Assembly: GCF_024793945.1 (NCBI RefSeq)
Contig: NZ_JANUSD010000024.1
Coordinates: 1 to 50,989, forward strand
Direction of reading: 5' to 3'
DNA length: 50,989 bases
DNA from: Emticicia fluvialis
Lineage (GTDB): Bacteria > Bacteroidota > Bacteroidia > Cytophagales > Spirosomataceae
Shown here: positions 7,686-17,343 of the stretch, one piece after another
Numbering within the stretch: the first letter of the stretch is position 1
Layout of the letters: every line of letters begins with the position of its first letter
Notes under the pieces: generated by a model
The model's database searches: none
Told to the model about the DNA's origin: nothing
What the model saw: only the letters and a program-made list of their open reading frames with translations
Translations under genes and position numbers: made by a program

Positions 7686-9800
7686 ATGAAACACGGGCAT
7701 AACCATACACCAAAGGGGCTTAATACAGACCCTAACCATGTGCACACTTATGATGCCGAAGGCAGAATGACCTGTTGCTCGCTGGAGGAGAGAATTTACA
7801 CGCAAGCCAATGCCGAAGAACTGCTTGCATCAAAAAATGAAATTACAGAGTCTTTAAACCATGATAGTTGCTGTAGCAGTCATACTCACGTGAATCAGGA
7901 GAGCCATGACCACGACCACGACCACAGCCACGGTAATACCAGCGGGTGGGTTCAATACCGCCCTGCCATTATCAGTTTTTTACTGCTGATATCGGGCATT
8001 GTGCTAGACTCCAATTTTTCAGGCTCGTTCTTCCATAGCTATATCAGGCTTATCTGGTATGCGGCAGCGTATCTTCCGGTTGGGTTTCCGGTAATAAAAG
8101 AAGCCTGGGCAGGTATTAAAGCAAGAGAATTCTTTACAGAATTTACCCTTATGGTTCTGGCTACAATTGGCGCATTTGCCATTGGCGAGTATCCCGAAGG
8201 CGTGGCAGTAATGCTTTTTTATGCAGTTGGCGAATTATTTCAGAGTGCCGCAGTGCGAAGAGCCAAAAGCAATATCAAAGCCTTACTTGATATTCGGCCG
8301 TCATCAGCCAGTGTTCTCAGAAACAATCATTTTATAAACCTGAAACCGGAAGAAGTAAACATAGGAGATATCATACAGATTAAAGCCGGAGAAAAAGTAC
8401 CGCTTGACGGTGAAATGTTAAGTGCAGGCAGTAGTTTCAATACTTCGGCTTTAACCGGTGAAAGCAAACCTGGCAGTATTTATAAAGGCGAAACTGTACT
8501 GGCCGGCATGCTGAATCTGGACAAAGTGATTGAACTGAAAGTAAGCAGAGCCTTTCAGGACAGCTCGTTGGCGCGTATTCTTGATATGGTACAGAATGCC
8601 ACTACCCGTAAGGCAAAAACAGAGTTACTCATTCGTAAGTTTGCCCGTATTTACACCCCTATTGTGTTCTTTCTGGCGCTGGCTGTTGTATTATTACCTG
8701 CATTGTTCGTACAAAATTATGTATTCAGCGAGTGGCTTTACCGGGGCTTGATATTCCTGGTTATTTCGTGCCCCTGTGCATTGGTTATCTCAATTCCGCT
8801 GGGTTATTTCGGTGGAATCGGCGCAGCCTCCAGAAATGGCATTCTGTTCAAAGGCTCCAATTATCTGGATTTGATGACCAAGGTAAATACAGTAGTTTTA
8901 GACAAAACAGGAACACTCACCAAAGGCGTTTTCAAGGTTCAGGAAGTAGTAACAGCAGGCATAGATAAAGATGAATTTATGCAGTTAGTGGCAGCGCTTG
9001 AGAGTAAATCAACCCACCCAATCGCCAAAGCTATTGCCGAACACGCCAATAAAGACAAAGCACTCGTAATCGGGAGCATTGAAGAAATAGCCGGGCATGG
9101 CCTGAAAGGCATCATTAACGGGAAAGAAGTATTGGCAGGAAATATTAAACTGTTGCAAAAGTTTAATATTGATTATGACAGAACACTGCATAACATTGTT
9201 GAAAGTGTTGTGGCAGTGGCCATTGACGGTAAATTTGCAGGGTATATTATTATTGCTGATGAAGTAAAAGAAGATGCTGCAGAGGCTATCAGCCAAATGC
9301 ACGCCAATGGCATTAAGCAAATTGTTATGCTAAGTGGCGACAAAAATTCTATTACTCAAAAAGTTGCACAATCTATTGGTATTGACACGGCATTCGGCGA
9401 TTTGCTGCCTGAACAAAAAGTACAGAAAGTTGAAGAACTGCGTAAAGACCCGACAAGGGTAACTGTATTTGTTGGAGACGGCATTAACGACGCCCCTGTG
9501 CTGGCATTGAGTGATGTAGGCATTGCTATGGGCGCTATGGGCAGCGATGCAGCCATTGAAACCGCCGATGTGGTTATTCAGACTGATCAGCCTTCTAAAA
9601 TTGCAACGGCCATTAAAATTGGTAAAGCCACCAGAAGCATTGTGTTTCAGAATATTGCATTGGCTTTTGCCGTAAAAATATTGGTTCTGATTCTCGGCGC
9701 CGGAGGGCTGGCCACTATGTGGGAAGCCGTATTTGCCGATGTTGGTGTAGCACTGCTGGCCATTTTAAATGCCGTAAGAATACAGAAAATGCAATTCTGA
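7686..9800 (+). CDS. Heavy-metal P1B-type ATPase, Zn/Cd/Co class, His-rich N-terminus
   Basis: A 704-aa inner-membrane pump that couples ATP hydrolysis to metal transport, normally export from the cytoplasm. Motifs: TGES 257-260, SCPC 361-364 (metal site), phosphorylation site DKTGT 406-410, His-Pro 444-445, GDGIND 597-602. A Lys in TM7 (FAVKILV) and Asp-x-Gly in TM8 (FADVGVALL) are the marks of the P1B-2 group, which exports Zn2+, Cd2+ or Pb2+. The first 90 residues hold no standard HMA domain; instead there are Cys-Cys pairs (30-31 and 62-63) and a run of alternating His/Asp (73-82), a likely metal-binding tail. Pairing with an outer membrane importer is discussed in the findings. Confidence 0.95.
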   Translation: MKHGHNHTPKGLNTDPNHVHTYDAEGRMTCCSLEERIYTQANAEELLASKNEITESLNHDSCCSSHTHVNQESHDHDHDHSHGNTSGWVQYRPAIISFLLLISGIVLDSNFSGSFFHSYIRLIWYAAAYLPVGFPVIKEAWAGIKAREFFTEFTLMVLATIGAFAIGEYPEGVAVMLFYAVGELFQSAAVRRAKSNIKALLDIRPSSASVLRNNHFINLKPEEVNIGDIIQIKAGEKVPLDGEMLSAGSSFNTSALTGESKPGSIYKGETVLAGMLNLDKVIELKVSRAFQDSSLARILDMVQNATTRKAKTELLIRKFARIYTPIVFFLALAVVLLPALFVQNYVFSEWLYRGLIFLVISCPCALVISIPLGYFGGIGAASRNGILFKGSNYLDLMTKVNTVVLDKTGTLTKGVFKVQEVVTAGIDKDEFMQLVAALESKSTHPIAKAIAEHANKDKALVIGSIEEIAGHGLKGIINGKEVLAGNIKLLQKFNIDYDRTLHNIVESVVAVAIDGKFAGYIIIADEVKEDAAEAISQMHANGIKQIVMLSGDKNSITQKVAQSIGIDTAFGDLLPEQKVQKVEELRKDPTRVTVFVGDGINDAPVLALSDVGIAMGAMGSDAAIETADVVIQTDQPSKIATAIKIGKATRSIVFQNIALAFAVKILVLILGAGGLATMWEAVFADVGVALLAILNAVRIQKMQF

Positions 9801-9967
9801 GTAAATTACAATTACAAATGGGGTTGCTTTAAACCAATGCTGCCCCAATACCTGTAACGCTTCAAGCCCATTGCCCACAATTTGACAAGGTTCAGATACG
9901 GCAATATCATTTTTTTAGCTATACTTGTATATTTATTCAGCCTCTATTCAACATAAATGTTATTTCA

Positions 9968-11137
9968 ATGAACGAAACGCTTTCCAGACAGAAGTTTCTA
10001 CAATACACCGCGTCTGCTGGTGCAGCGTTGCTTCTTTCTTCACTTGAGGGTTTTGCCCTGGAAACCACCGAAAAAAAACTGCGGGTTGCCGTTATTGGCT
10101 GCGGAAGCGTGAGCAACAGATACCTGCCTCAGTTAATTTCATCACCTTTAATTCAGGTGGTTAGCCTTTGTGATATTAAGCCTGAACGAGCGGTTGAGCA
10201 AAACAAGCAATACAAGGTAAATGCCAGAACTTATGCAAATATAGACCAGATGCTGGCCGGAGAACCATTTGACATGATGGTTACCCTCACCGATATGCAG
10301 GCACACGGAGAATTAAATAAAAAAGCCCTGCTTGCCGGGAAACACGTCTGGAGCGAAAAGCCAATGGCCAACACTTATGCAGAAGGTAAAGCCTTGCTTG
10401 AACTGGCAAAGAACAAAAAACTAAGAATATGGGGAGCCCCAGCCGTGGTAAACAGCCCTCAGTTTGCACTGATGAACAAAACTATTCAGGAAGGCAAATT
10501 GGGCAGACTGGCGGCTGCGCATGGGCAGTATGGGCATACCGGGCCAACCTGGAGCGCCTTTTTCTACGAGAAAGGAGGCGGCAGCATGCCAGACCTGGGT
10601 GTGTATAATATGGCAACCCTGACCGGCCTGCTTGGCCCTGCCAGAAGCGTAATGGCCATGACCAGCATTGTAAATCCTGAAAGAACCGTTGACGACAAAG
10701 GTAAAGTAAAAGTAGAAGCCGAAGACAATGCCCATGTGTTACTTGAACATAACAAAGGCGTGATTTCTCATATTATGTGTGGGTTTAACTATTTCGACCC
10801 TCATGGGCATGAGGCCACCAATCAATCTTTACATTCGATTCAGATTTACGGCGACCGCGGTAATATGCGGTTAATAGGGTATGACTGGGAAACAAACGGC
10901 GTTGTACTGGATACATCGTGGACAGACCCACCAGTACTGACCAGTACAGAAAAGGGCGGATACGAATGGCAGGAAGGTGCGCGAGTAGTAGGCGAAAGTA
11001 TCGTAAAAGGTATTGAGCCAATTATTAATGTAGAACATGCCCTGCACATTTTAGAAATTATAGAAGCAGCCCGGAAATCATCAGCAACCGGTATGAAAAT
11101 TAAACTTACCAGTAACTTCAAATGGCCATTACTTTAA
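9968..11137 (+). CDS. Gfo/Idh/MocA-family oxidoreductase, probably exported
   Basis: A 389-aa NAD(P)-dependent oxidoreductase. Rossmann fold with VAVIGCGSVSNRYLP at about residues 40-54, the conserved EKP motif (SEKPMANTYAEG, near residue 130) and a C-terminal alpha/beta substrate domain with GGGSMPDLGVYN. The family acts on sugars, inositols and glycosides. The first 30 residues (SRQKFLQYTASAGAALLLSS) look like a degenerate Tat signal with one arginine instead of two, as in many exported members of this family in Bacteroidota. Substrate unknown. No close operon partner: 167 nt before and 78 nt after. Confidence 0.9.
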   Translation: MNETLSRQKFLQYTASAGAALLLSSLEGFALETTEKKLRVAVIGCGSVSNRYLPQLISSPLIQVVSLCDIKPERAVEQNKQYKVNARTYANIDQMLAGEPFDMMVTLTDMQAHGELNKKALLAGKHVWSEKPMANTYAEGKALLELAKNKKLRIWGAPAVVNSPQFALMNKTIQEGKLGRLAAAHGQYGHTGPTWSAFFYEKGGGSMPDLGVYNMATLTGLLGPARSVMAMTSIVNPERTVDDKGKVKVEAEDNAHVLLEHNKGVISHIMCGFNYFDPHGHEATNQSLHSIQIYGDRGNMRLIGYDWETNGVVLDTSWTDPPVLTSTEKGGYEWQEGARVVGESIVKGIEPIINVEHALHILEIIEAARKSSATGMKIKLTSNFKWPLL

Positions 11138-11215
11138 ATTCAGAATCATTCACATTTACATAAACCACCTTTTTGCTTAACTAAAACAACATCTTTTGAT
11201 TTAATTTTTCCTTAC

Positions 11216-14200
11216 ATGAAACACATACTTTTATTTGCTCTTACAATTTTTGCAATCAATTCTTATGCCCAGACCTTATCTGAACAACAGGTAAGGCAAT
11301 ACCTGGATGCACTACAAAAAGAAGAAATAATTTCTGAATTTGGTAAAGACGGTTATCTTAAAGCCTTCGACAAAGAGAATTCTGCCATCAAACAACGCCT
11401 TTCAACCATGCCCATTGGCGCCTTGGGTAATTTCCCCGACTCAGTATTCATGTCAAGAGGCGCTATTCTTGGTTTTGTAGGAGTGTATGAACTCATCCGT
11501 AATGTAGGTTCGGCAGCTGATGAGTTGGTGCGATTCAGAGAGATGTCTGAAAAAATACTGGGCGAAAGCATGTATTTCAAGCCGGAAATAGAAGGAGACC
11601 CCAACCCTAAAAATCCGTTTTCGTTTCTTGGGCTTGAGCAAAACCTGAAAAACTCAAAAACACAATATCTTCAGGTAGCCGAAAAATTAAGGCGCATCGG
11701 TCTGGTCGATGAAAAAGTTTACCAGGAGCTGATAAAATGGCTCGAAAAAGACCACATTAAACTCATTAAAGACTTTGGTTTCTTTATCTATGCCGCCCGG
11801 CAAACCTGGTTTTATGACAACTACGGGTCGCTAAAAGCAAAACAGTTTAAGTTTATTGACTCCTTGGTATCGAACAGGATGCTCACACCACAAAGTGCAG
11901 AAAACCTAAGAAAATCTTACCAGCCTTTCGAGCTAAAAAGCAGGGTTGAGCTGCTGTCTTATTGCACCAACACCCTGCTGATACCGGAAGAACAAGGAAA
12001 TTTCACCAGACAAGAGATATATGAAAATCTATACAAACAGATAACTGCCAAACTAATACCCGATTTTACCTACGCTGATTTCAGTATTTCAGAAATCAAA
12101 AAAAATAATCCCAATTCGCCCTCCGGTATGTTTGGTTCAGTATTAGATTTTGGCACTTCTAAAGACAAAAAGACATTCAAGCTGGTGTTTAAAGCAAATG
12201 GCTTTAGTTATGCGCAAAAGGCAGATACCGACTTCTGGTGGGTTAAAACCATATCGAAGAGCCTGCCGCCGGATATCAATCTGGATACCATAGTTATTAA
12301 ATCCTATGCCACCTTTTTATCTCCGCTTACAGGCATTGGCACCAAAGATTTTCAGGCTGTCAACGATTACCTGACAGACATTGGGTCGGCCAAACGGCTA
12401 ATGGTGGTTGCCAATGAAATGAACCCCTTGCTTCCGCTTAAAGACGGACGAAAAGCCCTGATGTTGCTTGATAGCTCTCAGGCAGGTCTATTTAAAAATG
12501 ACTGGCAAAATTTAATTGATTTACCGATTTTCCCCAATAAATCTAAAGTTGATTTTTCTGATAAATACAGCAAAGATAAACTCCTGCAAATAATAAAAGA
12601 TTTTCAGGAAAACGGCATTTTACCTGCCAACGACACCGTGGGCGCAGATAAAGCCATTTCAGATTTCAGATTTGAATCACGCAAACCCGAATACCTGAAA
12701 AGAAGCCTGTTATTAAGTTACCCTTCTCTGGTAGCCGGCGTCAATTTCAACCTGGGTAGAGATGCCAGAAATGCAGATACATTTAAATCAGCAATGGCAG
12801 AGCTGGCTCGTGTTACGCAAGGCAGGTTCAGTCCGCAAAAAGTTACTGACAATTTAGATGTAGAGCTCCTTAAACCCGGCTCAAAAGACAGAAGCCTGTT
12901 AATGAGTTACAAACTCAATGACAAAAAGTATGAGTACCGGCAAGACATCCCCAAGACTGAAGAGGAGCCGGAAAAAGAGGCAGGGCCCCTAAAAGATAAT
13001 ATTTTCAATATCGGTACGGTAAGCCTGAATGAATACGAGCTTATTGAGTTAATAAATTCGTCGCTTGAAGAAAGCAAAATAGACGGGGCATTTTATAAAA
13101 TAAGCACCGGATTTAACTTATTCAGTATTGGTGAAGCGAGTCATTATATATTTCTGACACATAAACAATATGAATACCTTGAAGCCAATCATTCAGAAGT
13201 TTTCAATGAGCCTGTTGAGCAGAAAATGTATGAGTCTTACCAATCGCAGATTGCGTCATTCAGAACAGATGCTTTTGCAGAAGCGTTGAAAAGAGAAAAT
13301 ATGCTAACCGAAGAGGCATTTAAATCTTTAGACCTGACCAAAACCAAAGAACCATCTGACATTCTAAAAGCCAGTAAACAGGCTTTGCTTATAAACATGA
13401 ATGAACTCACCGGTAAAAATGATGCAGACTTGTTTACGTATGTTATCGGTAAAATCAATGAAAAGCTATTGCCAGATGCTGGTTTCAGTAATATAAGCGT
13501 AAAAAATCTAAATTCAGAAGATGATTCAAGCGGCATTAGCCAACATCTTGTTTCAATGGTAATCAACGGCAAACCTTACGAGCAAATATTGTATGTACCG
13601 TTACCCAAGGTAGTTAAAAATGCCATAGATTCACTCAAAAGCCCCAATTCACAATATTTCCCTGGCATAGGAGAGCATCAGTTCAAAATTATAAACGATT
13701 TCCTGACTGACTCCGGCAATCCGTATCGTCTGGTAATTGTCTGCGACTACCGCAGCCCTTTTCTATCGTTTGTTCTCTTCGACAGTACCCAGGCCTCACT
13801 TGTGCAGGAATCTCTGCCTAATAATTACGTAGATTTTAATTTGTACAGTCGGGATTTCAGCCGCGACAGCCTGCACAATACCTTGTTTGAGCTAGGGCGT
13901 TTAGGGTTATTCAACCCGATGAATGAAGCGCAAAGAGAAGCGTTTATTTTAAAATTGAGACGCAACTATACCACGGGTAAAAGTATGCTTGAAAATCTGC
14001 CCAAAGTAGTAATTACATCCAATATCTGGGAGCTGGACAACTTCAAAGATCTTTTCAGGTCAATGATAGATTCCCTAAAAACCATTTCCCGCGGGCAATT
14101 TAATCCGGTACGGCTTGAAGACAATTTTCAACAGATGCTCAAAAAAGGCGAATACGCCAACAGAACCTTTAAGTATGGCTTTGAACTGAATGGCAAAAAG

Positions 14201-14512
14201 TATACAGAAAGCCAGTTTGTAAAAGCAACGCCCAAACCTAAAGGCAAAACAGAAAAGTCTGACTATGAGTACTTTGACTTTGATACTGTTAAATTTTTAG
14301 AGTTTGTAAACAAAGCGCTTACGGACAAAAACTCTGAGTATTTGTTCTATGAATTACTTAACGAAGAAGACGAGCAACCCGGTCCACAGTATATCTTTTT
14401 ATCGGGCAGTCAGTACAGATGGATAAAAACAAAATACCCTGATATTTTTGCAAATCAGGAAGATACCCGATTATACGATTCAGACAAAATAGACGACAAA
14501 AATAAAAACTAG
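11216..14512 (+). CDS. Large secreted protein of unknown function with internal duplication
   Basis: 1098 aa with a signal peptide (MKHILLFALTIFAINSYAQ) and no membrane segments or enzymatic motif that I recognise. After an N-terminal part (20-205) two degenerate copies of one long unit follow, about 210-680 and 683-1091. Matching landmarks in order: NRMLTPQSAENL/ENMLTEEAFKSL; GIGTKDFQAVNDYLTDIGS/GIGEHQFKIINDFLTDSGN; LLDSSQAGLF/LFDSTQASLV; GRFSPQKVTDN/GQFNPVRLEDN; SYKLNDKKYEYRQ/GFELNGKKYTESQ; YIFLTHKQYEYL/YIFLSGSQYRWI. A Glu/Lys/Pro-rich linker (581-594) and a Lys-rich one (1003-1014) fall at the same place in both units. Not obviously linked to its neighbours. Confidence 0.85.
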   Translation: MKHILLFALTIFAINSYAQTLSEQQVRQYLDALQKEEIISEFGKDGYLKAFDKENSAIKQRLSTMPIGALGNFPDSVFMSRGAILGFVGVYELIRNVGSAADELVRFREMSEKILGESMYFKPEIEGDPNPKNPFSFLGLEQNLKNSKTQYLQVAEKLRRIGLVDEKVYQELIKWLEKDHIKLIKDFGFFIYAARQTWFYDNYGSLKAKQFKFIDSLVSNRMLTPQSAENLRKSYQPFELKSRVELLSYCTNTLLIPEEQGNFTRQEIYENLYKQITAKLIPDFTYADFSISEIKKNNPNSPSGMFGSVLDFGTSKDKKTFKLVFKANGFSYAQKADTDFWWVKTISKSLPPDINLDTIVIKSYATFLSPLTGIGTKDFQAVNDYLTDIGSAKRLMVVANEMNPLLPLKDGRKALMLLDSSQAGLFKNDWQNLIDLPIFPNKSKVDFSDKYSKDKLLQIIKDFQENGILPANDTVGADKAISDFRFESRKPEYLKRSLLLSYPSLVAGVNFNLGRDARNADTFKSAMAELARVTQGRFSPQKVTDNLDVELLKPGSKDRSLLMSYKLNDKKYEYRQDIPKTEEEPEKEAGPLKDNIFNIGTVSLNEYELIELINSSLEESKIDGAFYKISTGFNLFSIGEASHYIFLTHKQYEYLEANHSEVFNEPVEQKMYESYQSQIASFRTDAFAEALKRENMLTEEAFKSLDLTKTKEPSDILKASKQALLINMNELTGKNDADLFTYVIGKINEKLLPDAGFSNISVKNLNSEDDSSGISQHLVSMVINGKPYEQILYVPLPKVVKNAIDSLKSPNSQYFPGIGEHQFKIINDFLTDSGNPYRLVIVCDYRSPFLSFVLFDSTQASLVQESLPNNYVDFNLYSRDFSRDSLHNTLFELGRLGLFNPMNEAQREAFILKLRRNYTTGKSMLENLPKVVITSNIWELDNFKDLFRSMIDSLKTISRGQFNPVRLEDNFQQMLKKGEYANRTFKYGFELNGKKYTESQFVKATPKPKGKTEKSDYEYFDFDTVKFLEFVNKALTDKNSEYLFYELLNEEDEQPGPQYIFLSGSQYRWIKTKYPDIFANQEDTRLYDSDKIDDKNKN

Positions 14513-14549
14513 TTTTATAAATGAAGTAAGCCATACCCCTTTATAACCT

Positions 14550-16673
14550 ATGAAAAAAAATATTGTTGCCCTGATTCTGGCCGGATGTTTTCTATTGATT
14601 GCTGCAATTCAAAAGCAGAATCAACCGGAAAACGATGAGTATACACAATGGGGTGAATATCTGGGAGGCCCGGACCGTAACCACTATTCAAGACTGAATC
14701 AGATAAATCCTGAAAATGTAAAAAATCTGAAAGTGGCTTGGTCTTATGCAACACCAGACTCGGGGCAAATGCAGGTTAATCCTATTATTGTAGAGGGTAT
14801 TTTGTATGGTGTTACTCCATCTGTACAGGCTTTTGCGCTTAACGCAGCCACAGGAAAAGAGCTTTGGCGTTTTGGCGATAAGCTGAACAATTATGCAAGT
14901 ACCAGTCGGGGAGTGGCTTACTGGAGCGAAGGAAATGATAAGCGTATTTTACATACCATTGGTGCATATCTATATGCTATTGATGCCAGAACCGGCAAAT
15001 CAATAACCTCTTTTGGTAATAACGGGCGGGTAGATTTACATACTGGCCTGCCAGAAATTGCCCGCTCTAAATTTATTATTTCTAATACCCCCGGTACTAT
15101 TTATGAAGATTTAATTGTGATGCCCGTGCGACTATCTGAAGGGGCAGATGCTGCGCCGGGCGACATCAGGGCATTTAATGTAAAGACAGGTAAACTGGCC
15201 TGGAGTTTCCACACCATCCCCTACCCTGGTGAGCCGGGCTATAACACCTGGCCAAAGAGTGCCTACAAAAACCTGGAAGTAGGCGCAGCCAATAATTGGG
15301 CTGGTATGGCCATAGACCGCAAGCGAGGTATTATTTATGTACCCACCGGTTCGGCGGGCTATGACTTTTATGGCGGCAAAAGAAAAGGCAAAAACCTGTA
15401 TGCCAACTGTTTATTAGCCCTGCACGCCAAAACCGGTAAATTGCTGTGGTATTTCCAGACTACTCACCATGACGTTTGGGACAGAGACTTACCCGCGCCG
15501 CCTAACCTGATTACCGTAAAGCATAAAGGCAGGAAAGTTGATGCAGTGGCTCAGGTAAGCAAGCAGGGGTATGTATATTTGTTTGACAGGGTAACCGGGA
15601 AACCACTTTTCCCGATTCAGGAAATACCTGCACCAAAATCTGACCTGCCCGGTGAGGAAACCTGGCCAACGCAACCTATACCTACTAAACCAGCGCCATT
15701 TGCCCGGCAGGCGCATACCTTAACCGAAAAAGACATTAGTGCTTATTCTGAAGACCGCGATTCATTACTAGCCAGATTCAGAACCTTTAAGCGGAACAGA
15801 TTTGCAGCTCCAAGCAAAGAAGGCACGGTTATTTTGCCAGGTTTTGATGGAGGCGCAGAATGGGGCGGCGCTGCTGCTGACCCACATGACGGGATACTCT
15901 ATGTAAACACCAACGAAATGGCCTGGATACTCACCATGAAACCCACCCCCAGACAAGATGCTTTGGCTGGGTTAAGTACCGGCGAAAGAATTTATGCCAC
16001 CACCTGCATTAGCTGCCATGGAGCCGACAGAAAAGGTAATGCCAAAAGTGGTTATCCGTCGCTGATTGATATAGACAAGCGAAAAGAAAAAGATTACGTA
16101 ACCAGAATCATCAGCAACGGCAAAGGTATGATGCCGGGTTTTACATCTTTAAGCCAGGCTGAAAAGCAGGCATTAGTAGCATTTTTATTTGGCGAAGAAA
16201 AGAAAGAAGTAAACATTGCAGACAACAAGGGCTTTAAAAACCCTTATTTACCGTTTGTAAGTACAGGTTACAATAAGTTTCTTGACAGCAAAGGCCTGCC
16301 CGCCATTACACCACCCTGGGGAACACTGAATGCAATTGATATGAACACTGGGGAATACTTATGGAAAATACCATTGGGAGAATTTGAATCGCTGAGGCAG
16401 AAGGGAATACCCACAACCGGCTCCGAAAATTATGGTGGCCCATTGGTAACAGCTAATGGCTTAATTTTTATTGCAGCCACGAAAGACGAGAAGTTCAGGG
16501 TTTTTAACAAAAAAACAGGGGAGCTTGTTTGGGAAACCAAATTACCAGCAGCCGGATTCGCCACGCCTTCTACCTATATGCTTAACGGAAAGCAGTATAT
16601 TGTTATCGCTTGCGGCGGCACCAAACTGGGGGCAAAAAAAGGCAACCAGTATGTGGCTTTCGCATTACCCTGA
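14550..16673 (+). CDS. PQQ-dependent dehydrogenase with inserted cytochrome c domain
   Basis: A 707-aa quinoprotein with an N-terminal membrane/lipoprotein-like signal (MKKNIVALILAGCFLLIAA). The propeller begins with WGEYLGGPDRNHYSRLNQI and shows repeated tryptophan-docking strands (GKELWRF, GKLAWSFH, GKLLWYFQ, GEYLWKIP, GELVWETK). A c-type heme site, Cys486-x-x-Cys489-His490, with candidate ligand Met527/528 (GMMPGF), lies between propeller blades rather than at an end. It probably oxidises an alcohol or aldose in the periplasm and passes electrons via the heme to the respiratory chain. No PQQ synthesis genes are in the window, so the cofactor must be made elsewhere or scavenged. Confidence 0.9.
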   Translation: MKKNIVALILAGCFLLIAAIQKQNQPENDEYTQWGEYLGGPDRNHYSRLNQINPENVKNLKVAWSYATPDSGQMQVNPIIVEGILYGVTPSVQAFALNAATGKELWRFGDKLNNYASTSRGVAYWSEGNDKRILHTIGAYLYAIDARTGKSITSFGNNGRVDLHTGLPEIARSKFIISNTPGTIYEDLIVMPVRLSEGADAAPGDIRAFNVKTGKLAWSFHTIPYPGEPGYNTWPKSAYKNLEVGAANNWAGMAIDRKRGIIYVPTGSAGYDFYGGKRKGKNLYANCLLALHAKTGKLLWYFQTTHHDVWDRDLPAPPNLITVKHKGRKVDAVAQVSKQGYVYLFDRVTGKPLFPIQEIPAPKSDLPGEETWPTQPIPTKPAPFARQAHTLTEKDISAYSEDRDSLLARFRTFKRNRFAAPSKEGTVILPGFDGGAEWGGAAADPHDGILYVNTNEMAWILTMKPTPRQDALAGLSTGERIYATTCISCHGADRKGNAKSGYPSLIDIDKRKEKDYVTRIISNGKGMMPGFTSLSQAEKQALVAFLFGEEKKEVNIADNKGFKNPYLPFVSTGYNKFLDSKGLPAITPPWGTLNAIDMNTGEYLWKIPLGEFESLRQKGIPTTGSENYGGPLVTANGLIFIAATKDEKFRVFNKKTGELVWETKLPAAGFATPSTYMLNGKQYIVIACGGTKLGAKKGNQYVAFALP

Positions 16674-16716
16674 CTGACTCAAAAAAACGAGGGAGAGAAG
16701 CCTTTATTGATAGCTG

Positions 16717-17343
16717 TTAAGTGTTTAAGTTATTGCTCTGAATAAGCAGGTAATTATCATTAAAGCGGTATTTATAAATAATATCCAGGTCGCGCATGGC
16801 ATTTATTAAGGCTAGCTGACTGAAATACTTCAGGTCTTCGGCTTTAATAGATGCTTCTTTTAAAACTCCGGAATCTAACAAAAACTGCCTTTTTGTACCT
16901 TTCAGCAAAGGTGTGTCGGGTGTTAGCCATTGGCTGCCATCATAAAACGCAACATTGGCAAAAGTAGCATCAGTCAGCATTCCATTATGTAGGATAATCA
17001 AATCATCAGCCTCAGGATTTTGATTCAGCATTTGCCTAAACCCGCTCCGGTCTTCAAACTTGTAAGGGTATTCAAGCTGGCGGTTTTCTATCAAGTCAAT
17101 TCTGCCCGGATGAACTGGCTTATAAGAGAAAAACTCAACCTTTTCAATATCATGCTCGTAGCTTACTCTGCAACGATATAGCCCCTCACCTACCCAATCA
17201 GGTATGTTTATAAACTCTGCTAAACTCACCTCTTTATCAATTCCCAAAAGCTCTGTACGGCTTTTATGCATCCGTTGGTTATGGTAGGCAAGGTTGTGGA
17301 GTTTCCGGTTTTGTAATTGAATGGTTTCGAACAATAGGGACAT
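16717..17343 (-). CDS. pabC: Aminotransferase class IV, probable aminodeoxychorismate lyase
   Basis: A 208-aa PLP enzyme of fold type IV. Beginning with LFETIQLQNRKLHNLAYHNQRM, the usual start of this family, and carrying the cofactor-binding stretch LHNGMLTDATFANVAF and LTPDTPLLKGTKRQFLL. Its start lies inside the 3' end of a pabB-type gene, so the likely job is to release 4-aminobenzoate from 4-amino-4-deoxychorismate for folate synthesis. It is shorter than branched-chain aminotransferases. Branched-chain or D-amino acid aminotransferase activity is less likely given the neighbour. Confidence 0.85.
   Translation of the reverse strand: MSLLFETIQLQNRKLHNLAYHNQRMHKSRTELLGIDKEVSLAEFINIPDWVGEGLYRCRVSYEHDIEKVEFFSYKPVHPGRIDLIENRQLEYPYKFEDRSGFRQMLNQNPEADDLIILHNGMLTDATFANVAFYDGSQWLTPDTPLLKGTKRQFLLDSGVLKEASIKAEDLKYFSQLALINAMRDLDIIYKYRFNDNYLLIQSNNLNT

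Noticed and set aside
7872..7935. Possible short tandem DNA repeat in the ATPase gene
   Set aside because: It is just the codons of the His/Asp-rich tail, explained by the protein.
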